Source: Sphingobacterium deserti (GTDB taxonomy: Bacteria > Bacteroidota > Bacteroidia > Sphingobacteriales > Sphingobacteriaceae). From it: DNA of 62,863 bases. The notes below the pieces were generated by a model. That model saw nothing but the letters and a program-made list of their open reading frames with translations. It had not been told where the DNA came from and did no database searches. The translations under genes and the position numbers were made by a program. The stretch's first letter is position 1; every line of letters begins with the position of its first letter. This document shows positions 8,725-18,089 of this stretch, piece by piece. The stretch covers positions 1-62,863 of the forward strand of contig NZ_JJMU01000001.1 in assembly GCF_000757725.1 (NCBI RefSeq). The letters are read 5' to 3'.

Positions 8725-8904
8725 AGGCTTTTGCTGCTGTTTATAACCTAAGCTTATGATCTGTGCCTCACTCTTGCCACAGTAAAAGATAGTAATGAAC
8801 AGGCTGAAAAGTCGGAGGTGATTCTACATAAGAGCTATATTATTGTGATGATATAAAGATAATGTATAATGCGACGCTGACTTATCCCTAAAAAGGGATA
8901 TTAC

Positions 8905-8940
8905 AAAAAAGCTGCCTTCCAAAACGATGGAAGGCAGCTT
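8905..8940 (-). terminator. terminator of the S9 peptidase gene
   Basis: Read on the minus strand, AAGCTGCCTTCCA pairs with TGGAAGGCAGCTT across a 6-nt loop and is followed by TTTTTTG. It starts 25 nt after the peptidase stop. Confidence 0.8.
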
Positions 8941-8964
8941 CATAGGCTTTCAAAAAGTATACTA

Positions 8965-11232
8965 CTACTTTAGATGTTTAGTAAAGAAACCGATCATCGC
9001 CTTATAAAATTCGATTTGATTTTCTTCTTTACCAAACCCGTGCCCTTCGTCATATTTTACCATGTAAGGCACATCTACGTCCTTTTCTCGTAGTGCTTTG
9101 ACAATTTGATCCGCTTCTGCTATTTTCACCCGCGGATCATTTGCACCTTGCACAACAAATAATGGAGCTTTGATTTTATCAATATGAAATAAGGGAGAAA
9201 CTTCTTTGGCTATTGCAGCCTCATCCTCTTTGTCAAGATCATACCAAATCTCGTATAGCATTTCTTTATACGGTTTCCAATATTCTGGGATAGAACTCAT
9301 CAAGGTGAAGATATTGGAAACACCTACGTAGTCTACACCTGCTTTATACAGATCAGGTGTTTTCGTAAGTCCACGTAAAACGGCATATCCACCATGGCTT
9401 GCGCCGTAAATGGCAATATTACTTTTATCGGCCCAGCCTTGGTCAATTACGTATTGAATTCCATCTTCCACATCATCCATTGCCTTACGACCGATCTCTT
9501 TAAAGCCGGCACGCAAGAAATCTTTACCATATCCACCTGAAACGCGAAAGTTCACCTGTAATGTAGCGTATCCGCGGCTGGCGAAAAGCTGTGTTTCAGG
9601 GTTAAATCCCCAACTATCGCGAATGCCTTGTGGCCCACCGTGTGGATTTACGATCAACGGCACCTTTTTACCATCTAAGGCTGCTTTAGGTAATGTGATG
9701 TATCCATGCAGCGTCAATCCATCACGTGACTTAAAGGTGATAGGGCGCATCTCGGCCATGTCTTGCTCTTTCAGCTGTGGCATTAAATCAACCAAAAGTG
9801 TTGCTTTTCCACTTTTTGTATCGTAATGATAATAGCGACCATAGAGTTTATCGCTTTGTACGACAACGAGAAGCTGATCTTCATTATCCGTTTTACCGGC
9901 AATAGAAAATTCATAGCCTTTAAATTGCTTGTCTAGATTTGTATAGATCTTTTTAAATGTATCGCTAATGGGTTTTATAACTACTTTTTCACCCTCATAG
10001 CCTACGAAATCTATCTCCCAATTACGCTTACGCGAAAGGGCAATCAGATTGGCATCGTATTCATCATTCGAATAAATTTCCTTGAGCACCTTTTTGTTTT
10101 TCAAATCGTATAGCACGATACGAGATTTATCCGAATCGAGGTTTGTCAATACATATGCTTCGTCTTTATTTTGCGACGCGTAATTGAAAGATACTATGCT
10201 AAATGTATCGTCCCATTTAGTCGTGTGGAAGAGTGTAAAATCAGCTGTTCCAGATGGTTTGTAAAAAAATTGCGTATTGATTCCGTTCAGCATTTTAGCA
10301 TAGCCACGTAGATTTCCATCCTTATCAAATTCATACCCAACGATAGCATTCTCCGGGTCTTCATTCGTAAATAATTTTTCCATAGCACCTGTATGGATGT
10401 TTACCTTATAGGGCTCGAAAACCTGTTTATTATCTTTATTCATTTGAATGATGATAAAGTCCTTTTGCTCTTTCAGCATATTTAGGATCGATGCTTGCAC
10501 GCCTTCGAATGGTGTAAGGTCGATATTTTTGCCCCCATCAATGTTGATTGCATACAGGTGGTAGTTTTCATTGCCGCCTTGATCCATGACGTATACTAAA
10601 CGCTCATCATTAATCCAGCCCATTCCGCGAATAAGCTCCTCTTTTTCTTCGATAGCGCGCACAACTTTTCCTGTTGCAACTTCCTTCACCATCACATGTC
10701 GCTTGTTTTTATCGTCTTTTTCCCGGTAGGAGATGTATTTACCATTAGGCGATAGCTGGAAACCAGACGTTTTAGGTTTTGCAAAATAATCTTCGACGCG
10801 GTACTTAAAGTTACCTTTATCTAAAGAGATCAGATCGGCTAATTGCTGTTTTGTTGATACAAGTGTGGTATCACCAGGCTTGGTAACCACGGTTTTTTTC
10901 AGAACCAATGGCAAATCCATACCGCCCTGACTGTATGTTCCGGTAACCGTCTCGCCTTCTAAAGTTCCTTTATATTGTATTCCCGCTTGGTCGATTTTTA
11001 AACTTAATGCATTTTCTTCATATGTTGCGGAAGATACAGGGATCCCGACAGCGCCCTGAAGTGGAACATCCATAGTTGCCTGTAGCACACTATTTTCTTC
11101 TGCAATGTGAAAAATGATTTCGATGGCGGTACCTTGAACATCCAGTGTACCTTTCCAATCGCCCTTAATTTGTGCAATGGTATTTGACATTCCCAAAACT
11201 ACAAATACAATCGAATAAAAAATCTGTTTCAT
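8965..11232 (-). CDS. S9 family prolyl-oligopeptidase-type peptidase
   Basis: 755 residues. A signal peptide (about 1-20) leads to a lipocalin/beta-sandwich-like N-terminal domain (about 22-110, starting KGDWKGTLDV), then a seven-bladed-type beta-propeller region (about 140-480) with WINDERLVYV and similar blades, and a C-terminal alpha/beta hydrolase domain (about 490-755). Catalytic elements are visible: GASHGG with the nucleophilic Ser near 608, GANDPRV with the Asp near 700 and DEGHGF with the His near 732. Such enzymes cleave short peptides, often after proline or dipeptidyl units, in the periplasm. Monocistronic with its own terminator. The extra N-terminal domain is commoner in Bacteroidota than elsewhere. 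Confidence 0.9.
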   Translation of the reverse strand: MKQIFYSIVFVVLGMSNTIAQIKGDWKGTLDVQGTAIEIIFHIAEENSVLQATMDVPLQGAVGIPVSSATYEENALSLKIDQAGIQYKGTLEGETVTGTYSQGGMDLPLVLKKTVVTKPGDTTLVSTKQQLADLISLDKGNFKYRVEDYFAKPKTSGFQLSPNGKYISYREKDDKNKRHVMVKEVATGKVVRAIEEKEELIRGMGWINDERLVYVMDQGGNENYHLYAINIDGGKNIDLTPFEGVQASILNMLKEQKDFIIIQMNKDNKQVFEPYKVNIHTGAMEKLFTNEDPENAIVGYEFDKDGNLRGYAKMLNGINTQFFYKPSGTADFTLFHTTKWDDTFSIVSFNYASQNKDEAYVLTNLDSDKSRIVLYDLKNKKVLKEIYSNDEYDANLIALSRKRNWEIDFVGYEGEKVVIKPISDTFKKIYTNLDKQFKGYEFSIAGKTDNEDQLLVVVQSDKLYGRYYHYDTKSGKATLLVDLMPQLKEQDMAEMRPITFKSRDGLTLHGYITLPKAALDGKKVPLIVNPHGGPQGIRDSWGFNPETQLFASRGYATLQVNFRVSGGYGKDFLRAGFKEIGRKAMDDVEDGIQYVIDQGWADKSNIAIYGASHGGYAVLRGLTKTPDLYKAGVDYVGVSNIFTLMSSIPEYWKPYKEMLYEIWYDLDKEDEAAIAKEVSPLFHIDKIKAPLFVVQGANDPRVKIAEADQIVKALREKDVDVPYMVKYDEGHGFGKEENQIEFYKAMIGFFTKHLK

Positions 11233-11374
11233 GTTTAATTGACTTGATTTAGTTATAAGTCGAATTTATCATAAAAAAGTTACATTTTAAGAAGGCTTTT
11301 TTTGATTGCTCATACCGGCAAACTCGCAAAAAACAGTAACACACTGATTGCTATACGATTGTAAGTATATGCTA

Positions 11375-13717
11375 TCATAACAAAAGCGGAAAAGAGCTGG
11401 AAACACAGTTAATGCTCAGCTCTTCAAAATGCCATCGAAAATGCGATGCATTCGCTTTATATTTCGGCATTTCAAAAGATGGTGGCGCTATTTCACTACC
11501 CCAGCTTCTATTAGGCTTTTCTCCCATTTCTAATATCAACTCGCCACCTTGCATTAGGTCCTTATGCTGAATCCACGATGCATTATGCGCCTTACCATTT
11601 AGAACTGCCGATTGGATATACTTATTTCGCTTATCAAAGTTTTTAGCGATAACGCGAAATGTCTGACCATTGGACAGCGCAATACTGGCCTTTTCAAAGA
11701 ATGGGCTTCCGATGGTATAAGCGGGTAAGCCTGGTGTCACCGGATAAAACCCGATCATAGAGAATACAACGAATGCCGACATCCCTCCCCCATCTTCGTC
11801 ACCTGGCACACCCATAAGATCATTTCTAAACCATTGCCGGATCAATTCGTGAATTCTTTTCTGTGTCATCCAGGGCTGACCCGCGTATGCGTATAGGTAT
11901 GGGATATGCAAACTTGGTTCGTTAGCCATTGAAAACTGGCCGACATTGCCGGTGTGGTCGGGTAGTTGACTGAAGAAGTCGAATTTACTTTTCCCGAGCG
12001 GCTCGCGAAATGTCTGATTTAAATTGTCTATAAACGGCTTATTACCGCCCATGAGCGTGATCAGGTCCGCCACATTGTGGGGTACATCCCAACGGTAAAC
12101 CCAACCATTGTTTTCGCCGTAATACTCGCGAGCGCCCTGCCCACCAGCGTAGCGATAATCGAAAGGTTCAACAAAGCGTCCCTCCTTATCCTTTGGATGA
12201 AAAAAACCGGTTTCACTGTTGTAGAGGTTGCGGTAGTTTTTTCCATTCTTCAATAGTAATGATGCATCTGCTTGCTTTCCTAGTGCCAGTGCCAACCGCC
12301 CTAGTGCCCATTCGTCGTAAGCTGTTCCTAAAGTTACCGCTACTGGTTGTCGCTTCTCAAAACGATGTACTTCCGGAACGGTCTCTGACTCTCCTTCCCG
12401 AAGCGCGGGGATATAGCCTTTTTCTTTATAAAACTGATCTAACCAGCCTGCGGGCGCAGACGACCATGGAGCTAATGTTTTCTCGTGAACGGCCCTTTTA
12501 CCACTTTCATATGCTTTATCCACATCAAACGTACGCAAGCCCTTCACATAGGCGTCGGCAATCGTAACCACAGCGTGGTTAGAATTCATGCGTCTAGAAT
12601 CGCCTGTGATTTCGGGAAAAGTGGGCATCCAGAAATTGTCCATTTGCTCTGCCATGCGTACAAATGAGTTTAAAATCGAAGATTCCCTGCGCGCATCAAT
12701 TAATAAACGCAACGGATGTGTCGCCCGGTAGGTATCCCAGATCCAATCATCCGTATAAAAATCTTCCTTATCCGTATGTACTTGGCCATCAAAAGCGCTG
12801 AAATACCGGCCGTCTTCGGAGATCTTTACCGGCCGTTCGAAACATCTGTAAAGAGAGGTGTAGAATAAGCTTTTATCGTCCTCATAAGGAGTCTCTACTT
12901 TGACCGAAGATAGCGCATTTTCCCAAATTTGGCGCCCCTTATCAGCCACTTCGGATACATCAAAACCTTTTATTTCACGGCGTAAATTTTTTGCTGCCTG
13001 CTCTACACTGATGAACGATATGCCATAACGAAATCTCACTTTCGATGTTTGCGGATTGAAATGAAATCCTGCCGCCACTCCCTTGCCATTTGCGATCTTT
13101 TTGCTTTTATCGATATGATTGTTGACCAGAACACCCTCTTTTATTGGGGCGACATCCACCTCGCCGTATAAGTAAACTACAGTACTGTTTTGCAACTTTT
13201 GCGAGGCATGAATCTCTTTACCGCTAATGGAAACATCACCGGATAATGTGTTAAAAATTAAATTTTTATCCCCTTCGTCATTAAACGTCAATTCATATAT
13301 GGCAGATTGATGCGATGGTGCGAAACGCACGTCAATTTGAGCATCCAGTAGCGAAACACCATAATAATAAGGCTCGATTTGCTCGTTATCGTAGGTGTAC
13401 AAATACACGTTCTGAAGTTCGCTTTGGACCGTTCCCTGCACAGCACTAAGATTAAATGCCGAACGCCCCCTATGACTGGTAACTACTAAGGGCAATCCTT
13501 TTATTTGATCGCTTGTGTAATCCGATCGCTCCGGATACACGCGGAGCATACTATTTGGTAAATGTATAGTGGGAAACGTAGGCACCAACAAATGACTGAT
13601 GTTACCCATATACGGATTAACGTAATCTACTGCAAACTTATTCGCTTGACCAAAAACAGATATTCCGCTTGTTTGGAAAAGACACAAGAGACTGAAAAGG
13701 CTTAGGATTTTATTCAT
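11375..13717 (-). CDS. GH92 family alpha-1,2-mannosidase-like glycosidase
   Basis: 780 residues with a signal peptide (about 1-23). The N-terminal beta-sandwich (from DYVNPYMG, about 29-260) is followed by the (alpha/alpha)6 catalytic domain. Characteristic GH92 motifs are WIWDTYRATHPLR in the middle, EPSLHIPYLY, and the near-C-terminal GVPGDEDGGGMSAF then GFYPVTPG, which carry the acidic catalytic and calcium-binding residues of the family. GH92 enzymes are calcium-dependent exo-mannosidases acting on N-glycan or mannan fragments in Bacteroidota. No SusCD pair or other glycosidase is adjacent, so this is an isolated copy rather than part of a visible polysaccharide utilisation locus. Linkage specificity is not deducible. 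Confidence 0.9.
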   Translation of the reverse strand: MNKILSLFSLLCLFQTSGISVFGQANKFAVDYVNPYMGNISHLLVPTFPTIHLPNSMLRVYPERSDYTSDQIKGLPLVVTSHRGRSAFNLSAVQGTVQSELQNVYLYTYDNEQIEPYYYGVSLLDAQIDVRFAPSHQSAIYELTFNDEGDKNLIFNTLSGDVSISGKEIHASQKLQNSTVVYLYGEVDVAPIKEGVLVNNHIDKSKKIANGKGVAAGFHFNPQTSKVRFRYGISFISVEQAAKNLRREIKGFDVSEVADKGRQIWENALSSVKVETPYEDDKSLFYTSLYRCFERPVKISEDGRYFSAFDGQVHTDKEDFYTDDWIWDTYRATHPLRLLIDARRESSILNSFVRMAEQMDNFWMPTFPEITGDSRRMNSNHAVVTIADAYVKGLRTFDVDKAYESGKRAVHEKTLAPWSSAPAGWLDQFYKEKGYIPALREGESETVPEVHRFEKRQPVAVTLGTAYDEWALGRLALALGKQADASLLLKNGKNYRNLYNSETGFFHPKDKEGRFVEPFDYRYAGGQGAREYYGENNGWVYRWDVPHNVADLITLMGGNKPFIDNLNQTFREPLGKSKFDFFSQLPDHTGNVGQFSMANEPSLHIPYLYAYAGQPWMTQKRIHELIRQWFRNDLMGVPGDEDGGGMSAFVVFSMIGFYPVTPGLPAYTIGSPFFEKASIALSNGQTFRVIAKNFDKRNKYIQSAVLNGKAHNASWIQHKDLMQGGELILEMGEKPNRSWGSEIAPPSFEMPKYKANASHFRWHFEELSINCVSSSFPLLL

Positions 13718-13754
13718 ATTCTTCGACGATGAACGGGCAAGTTATTAAAATAAT

Positions 13755-13780
13755 TAGCTCCGTGTAAGCACACGGAGCTA
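13755..13780 (-). terminator. stem-loop between the 89-residue gene and the GH92 gene
   Basis: Perfect 10-bp stem TAGCTCCGTG/CACGGAGCTA with a 6-nt loop. The following minus-strand sequence (ATTATTTTAAT) is only moderately T-rich, so this may terminate the upstream gene or sit in the GH92 leader. Confidence 0.45.
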
Positions 13781-13863
13781 CAAATATGTAACAAATTAAT
13801 TGGAAACGTTACCGTAGCCAAATCTCAAGGATATGCGTTGAGCACTTTGCTAAAACAATTTTG

Positions 13864-14133
13864 TTAATCTTCCAAATAGTCGTGGAACAACGCATCCAGC
13901 TCATCAAGTTCTTTTTCCGTAGTGGGATAGCCTGCGGACTCCTCTTGACCTAGAGGATTTCCTTTAAAATCTTTAATCATAGCAATTGTACAATGCGGGT
14001 TATCCCCATGAAAAAGACCTATACCAACATTCTCGTTATCTCGCATCACATAGTGAAAAGCTATCTTCATATCATTCTCATCAGATTGGCGTTCACGAAT
14101 GACATTTCCTTTTTTTAGTTCTTCTCTTGTCAT
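13864..14133 (-). CDS. small hypothetical protein
   Basis: 89 residues, acidic, with no signal peptide or membrane segment; probably cytoplasmic. The C-terminus (EKELDELDALFHDYLED) is helical and strongly acidic. I do not recognise a family. It lies 75 bp downstream of the PepSY gene in the same direction and may be co-transcribed with the receptor/PepSY pair, or may have its own promoter; it is followed by a stem-loop. Confidence 0.55.
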   Translation of the reverse strand: MTREELKKGNVIRERQSDENDMKIAFHYVMRDNENVGIGLFHGDNPHCTIAMIKDFKGNPLGQEESAGYPTTEKELDELDALFHDYLED

Positions 14134-14207
14134 AAACTTTATCGGTTAAATATATCTAACGAACATGTGTCTATCAAAATAGTTTCCAAGATATAGCGAA
14201 ACATACA

Positions 14208-15389
14208 TTAAGCTTGCGTTATGGCCGAGACATTCCTATTTCGCTTTTTTGACTTGCGGCTCTTATGCCACCATAATATATAGCCTGTCACGGGGAGACT
14301 AGCACAAAAAAGAGAAGCAAGACATGCCAGCATTTTGGTACCCCAACCTGCGATGCTTCCCGTGTGTACATCAAAATTTAGGGAAGCTAATTTGTCTCCG
14401 GCTTGGAGCTTATCACTATCAATAATTTTATCTATCCCCAGATCTTTTTTGCGAAAGTAATACCATTTAAAAACTCCACTACGCTTTTCCTGCATCCTGA
14501 TTTGTATATCAATTGACGGATTATCATGGGCGTGTAGCCTAATTGACATCATCCCTGCATCTGGGTAGTGCAGCAGCAAATGAGCCAGCGCATTGTCCAA
14601 GGGATCACTATAGTGCGCAGTTATTGTTGATTTGCTTTGCTGCGGCGTTTTAAGTGTGTATGCGGTCGGAAACACAGAATTAAACGTGTCAACATACGCT
14701 TTTTTGAAGTTGGGAAAGCTGAAAACAAGTCCAGTCACAGCAAGTATCAGGGCGATGCCGAAGCTGTAAAACCCGATGACGTTATGCAGGTCATAATTGA
14801 GCCTTTTCCATTTCACCTTAAAATCCAATTGCAAGCTCTTTTTTAACGCCTTGCCTTTCCACTTTTTCGGCCACCACAAAACGATGCCTGAGACCAGTAA
14901 AATGACAAAGATCAATGTAGCGTAAGCGACCAACGGATGGCCGTAGGTTTTTCCGAGTAAGAGATTCATGTGCAGTTGTAAGCAAAGTTGGAAAAACTCA
15001 TTTTTTGAATTTTCTATTGCTATAACTTCTCCAGCGTATGGATCCAAAAAAACGCGCTTATAGTAGGTGAAATAGGCCCAATGCCCGAAAGCACGTTCAT
15101 TGGTCTCTGACGCACGAAATACCCAAGAACGGTCTCGCTGCGGATAAAGATCGACACGTGTAATCTTTTCATCAGGCTGAAGTGCAGCTTGCGCGATTTG
15201 GACAAGCTCGGTGAGCGGTTTTGGGTCTGCGGCGGAGGATGATGTTAAGAAGTATTTCTCTGGATACAATTGCAATTTAAGCTCATCATGGAACACATAT
15301 ACAGCGCCCGTTAGGCTTATAATAAACACAACAATTCCCGATGTTATACCAAGCCACTTATGCATCCACAGTATCGCTTTTTTCACCAT
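14208..15389 (-). CDS. PepSY-associated TM helix domain protein, siderophore/iron uptake partner
   Basis: 393 residues with four membrane helices: about 10-35 (the signature lead-in MHKWLGITSGIVVFIISLTGAVYVFHDEL), about 150-172, about 200-222 and about 350-372. The long periplasmic segments between them carry PepSY-type sequence. The family (often called PepSY domain or PiuB-like proteins) is encoded next to TonB-dependent siderophore receptors and is thought to act at the inner membrane in ferric-siderophore reduction or uptake. Here it starts 3 nt after the stop of the TonB receptor gene, so the two are almost certainly translated from one mRNA. The role in iron uptake is inferred from this pairing. 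Confidence 0.85.
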   Translation of the reverse strand: MVKKAILWMHKWLGITSGIVVFIISLTGAVYVFHDELKLQLYPEKYFLTSSSAADPKPLTELVQIAQAALQPDEKITRVDLYPQRDRSWVFRASETNERAFGHWAYFTYYKRVFLDPYAGEVIAIENSKNEFFQLCLQLHMNLLLGKTYGHPLVAYATLIFVILLVSGIVLWWPKKWKGKALKKSLQLDFKVKWKRLNYDLHNVIGFYSFGIALILAVTGLVFSFPNFKKAYVDTFNSVFPTAYTLKTPQQSKSTITAHYSDPLDNALAHLLLHYPDAGMMSIRLHAHDNPSIDIQIRMQEKRSGVFKWYYFRKKDLGIDKIIDSDKLQAGDKLASLNFDVHTGSIAGWGTKMLACLASLFCASLPVTGYILWWHKSRKSKKRNRNVSAITQA

Positions 15390-15392
15390 CCC

Positions 15393-17732
15393 TTAGAATC
15401 GATAGTTAAGATTAAGGGACATTGTTGCGCCTTCTCCTTTAACGTAATTTTGGTCTGTTGCTGAAAATTGACTATAAACTGTGTAGTAATCCTCGTTCAG
15501 CAGGTTAGCGACGCCTACGCCTACGGACCATTGTCTATTTATCTTGTACCCTCCGTTGAAATTTAAGAGGTTTACTGTCCTAACCGGGCCTTCGTTTCCT
15601 AAATATACATTGTTTGAGGTTCGCTCGAAGCGGTTACGATTTCCTGTATGGACCCAAGAAAGCTGGAGGTCAAAAGCGGAAGTTGGAGCGTAGTTAATGT
15701 AGGCTGTCGCTTTTGGCGGCATAATTCGAGATCCCCCGAGATAGGTTTTCGTACCATCTTCTCTTTTCAACTTCCCTTCTACATAGGAATACGTACCGCC
15801 TACCGCAATTTCGGAAGATATACGTGCGTCAAGTGCTAGTTCCACACCGTTTACACGTTCCGGCGCACGCTCGGGAAAAAAATAGCCATTTTCTTCACGG
15901 GCGGTTAGATTAACTCCCAGCTTGGATGTGCTGATGAAGTAAGCTGCCGAAAGATTGAAAATACTAATCTGACTGGAAAATCCAACTTCGTAATTATTGG
16001 TCACAATAGGGTCTGTTTGTATGTTCTGTAGATCACTTTCCGTAGCAGTTCGCACGATACGTCCCAGTTCGTTGATTGTAAACCCCTGCGAAAAGCTTAT
16101 AAACGGATTTAAGAAACGATACTTGTTATAACGAAGTCCCGCATTGAATGTCGTACCACGATAAGGTATTGTCCCACCTTCAACCGCTACACTACCTTCA
16201 TTTCCAGGTCCGGAAGCTATGGTTTGGAAGTCTCGTATTTTCACGGTGGCATCTTCATAACGCATTCCACCCTTAAAAATCAAATGGTCGATAAAAGTTA
16301 ATGTCAATTGGGCGAATGGTGCATAATTGAACATATCCATGTTTGGGACATACACACGTCCATCTGTCAAGTCTTGAAAGGTAACATCATTTAACAAGTC
16401 GATACCATAGGTGACGCCGCCCGCTACGCTCCCTATTTCGAACGGCGTATTCAAATCGGCCCGGAAGCCTTTCTTTTCTGAGTTTATCTGTGTTTGCCCC
16501 GGACCATACCATGAATTGGATCTTTCCACATAGCGATTCATAGAGCTAAAGGTATTATAATAAACGGATGCATTGAGCGAGGTATTGCCGAACAGCTGAT
16601 TTTTAGAATAAGTAAGCATCGCGTTATGGTTAAAGCGAGTGCCCGTATTCTCACCTGGATCTACTCCAAGTATACCTATGGTTGGTGTTTCTCCATACCT
16701 TCCATTCTTGCTAATGTATCGTGCATCTTGCAGGCTATTGAAGAAGTTGTAAACGAGGGATAATGATGAATTTGGATCAATATCATAACCGATTTTTAAA
16801 AAGGCGTTGTACGATCTACTGTTGGAAAGACCATCCGTTTGGCCGAGTGGTACACCGTCAGCATCGCGCTGTAAACCCGTGTAGTCAACCGCGCCACTCG
16901 CGGTATAGCTAAATTTATTTTGTCGCCCATAAAGCGTTTGGGAGAATCGGTACCCTTCGGTTTCCTTATTATGGTATGGGTTAACTGTTCCTCGTAAAGT
17001 AGTCACACCTCCAATTGTTTTTGCCTGAGGATCGTTTTTCCGGGTGATGTAATTAATGATCCCCCCTGCGGAGCCGTTTCCATAAATAGAGGTGGCGCCC
17101 TTTATCACTTCAACTCGTTCGATAACGCTGGGATCGATGGATCGAATGTCCCTTGCGCCGTTCATCAGGGGTGTGGATTGCGGTATTCCATCAATAAGTA
17201 CAAGAACCGCCCTACCGCGCAATGTTTGTCCGCTATTTGTTCCTTTCCTTGCAGCTACGCCAAGGCCAGGAATCGTGTTGCCCAATACGCTGGCAATGTC
17301 GGTACTGATCTGGCTTTGCGATTCAATTTCCTTTGTCGTGAGGATGGAAACGGATGATGGGATATTTGCTATACTTTCTGGTTTACGACCGGCGGTAACC
17401 ACCACTTCGTCAAGCTTTCGCTGGTCATTCATCGCTAATTGGATAGGCGATACCAGTGTATCCAAATTTACGCGATGTATACGATCTGGATAACTGCTAT
17501 GGGAAACACGGATCTGTATAAGTTTCGTTGCCGGACGCGAAAACACGAGGACTCCTGACTGGTCTGTAAGCCCTTGAAGCTTTCCGTTGACCCAGATATT
17601 GGCATTAGTAAGTGTGTTTTTTTCGGTATCTTTGATTTGTACCGTCACATCTTGTGCAAAAGCATATGCTCCCATCGACATCATAATGGCTGTCAGCAGC
17701 GGATTCAAATACATTTTGGTATTGAACAACAT
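15393..17732 (-). CDS. TonB-dependent (siderophore-type) outer-membrane receptor
   Basis: 779 residues. Signal peptide (about 7-26; a start at the second Met, residue 7, is equally possible). A carboxypeptidase-regulatory-like domain (about 28-105, DTEKNTLTNANIWVNG) precedes the plug, which begins LDEVVVTAGRKPESIANIPSSVSIL near 108 and contains the typical RVEVIKGATSIYGNGSAGGIINYIT segment. The remainder is a 22-strand-type barrel ending in Phe (LNLNYRF), as required for BAM recognition. It should import a ferric siderophore or similar ligand using TonB/ExbBD, which are not encoded here. It forms an operon with the PepSY gene. The ligand is unknown. Confidence 0.92.
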   Translation of the reverse strand: MLFNTKMYLNPLLTAIMMSMGAYAFAQDVTVQIKDTEKNTLTNANIWVNGKLQGLTDQSGVLVFSRPATKLIQIRVSHSSYPDRIHRVNLDTLVSPIQLAMNDQRKLDEVVVTAGRKPESIANIPSSVSILTTKEIESQSQISTDIASVLGNTIPGLGVAARKGTNSGQTLRGRAVLVLIDGIPQSTPLMNGARDIRSIDPSVIERVEVIKGATSIYGNGSAGGIINYITRKNDPQAKTIGGVTTLRGTVNPYHNKETEGYRFSQTLYGRQNKFSYTASGAVDYTGLQRDADGVPLGQTDGLSNSRSYNAFLKIGYDIDPNSSLSLVYNFFNSLQDARYISKNGRYGETPTIGILGVDPGENTGTRFNHNAMLTYSKNQLFGNTSLNASVYYNTFSSMNRYVERSNSWYGPGQTQINSEKKGFRADLNTPFEIGSVAGGVTYGIDLLNDVTFQDLTDGRVYVPNMDMFNYAPFAQLTLTFIDHLIFKGGMRYEDATVKIRDFQTIASGPGNEGSVAVEGGTIPYRGTTFNAGLRYNKYRFLNPFISFSQGFTINELGRIVRTATESDLQNIQTDPIVTNNYEVGFSSQISIFNLSAAYFISTSKLGVNLTAREENGYFFPERAPERVNGVELALDARISSEIAVGGTYSYVEGKLKREDGTKTYLGGSRIMPPKATAYINYAPTSAFDLQLSWVHTGNRNRFERTSNNVYLGNEGPVRTVNLLNFNGGYKINRQWSVGVGVANLLNEDYYTVYSQFSATDQNYVKGEGATMSLNLNYRF

Positions 17733-18089
17733 ACTATTCTTTATTTAGACTGTTTTTAAATTGCCCAAATATAGAAAACTTTCGTCAGCCTGCAACTCTT
17801 GCTTCGTTAGAAAAGTAAAAAGCTTATGTTTAATCAATAGTTCTGTAATCTGATGTTTAACATAGCGAGCACAACTATATGTTACCTAACGTAGAATTTG
17901 TATTGCCTTTCCAAGGGGATGATTATAAAATTTTACAGTCTTTAACTTCTTCCAAACACAGAAAGTGAACGGAATTATTATTCGCTTCTCCGGCAACACA
18001 CACTTAATCAAGGGAACATTGCTCATGCCCACAAACTGCATTAAATTTTAGCTACCTTTGTCATTTGGTATTCAATTAAACATTCTGCA
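17733..18089. other. divergent promoter region
   Basis: No ORF. It separates the TonB receptor (minus) from the helicase-like gene (plus). A clear -7 element for the plus strand is at 18053-18060; I could not identify a convincing Fur-type box for the receptor side by eye. Confidence 0.4.
18053..18060 (+). promoter_or_regulatory. -7 promoter element of the helicase-like gene
   Basis: TACCTTTG matches TAnnTTTG exactly, 30 bp upstream of the GTG start at 18090. The expected transcript start near 18066 supports that GTG rather than any upstream start. No good -33 match. Confidence 0.45.
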
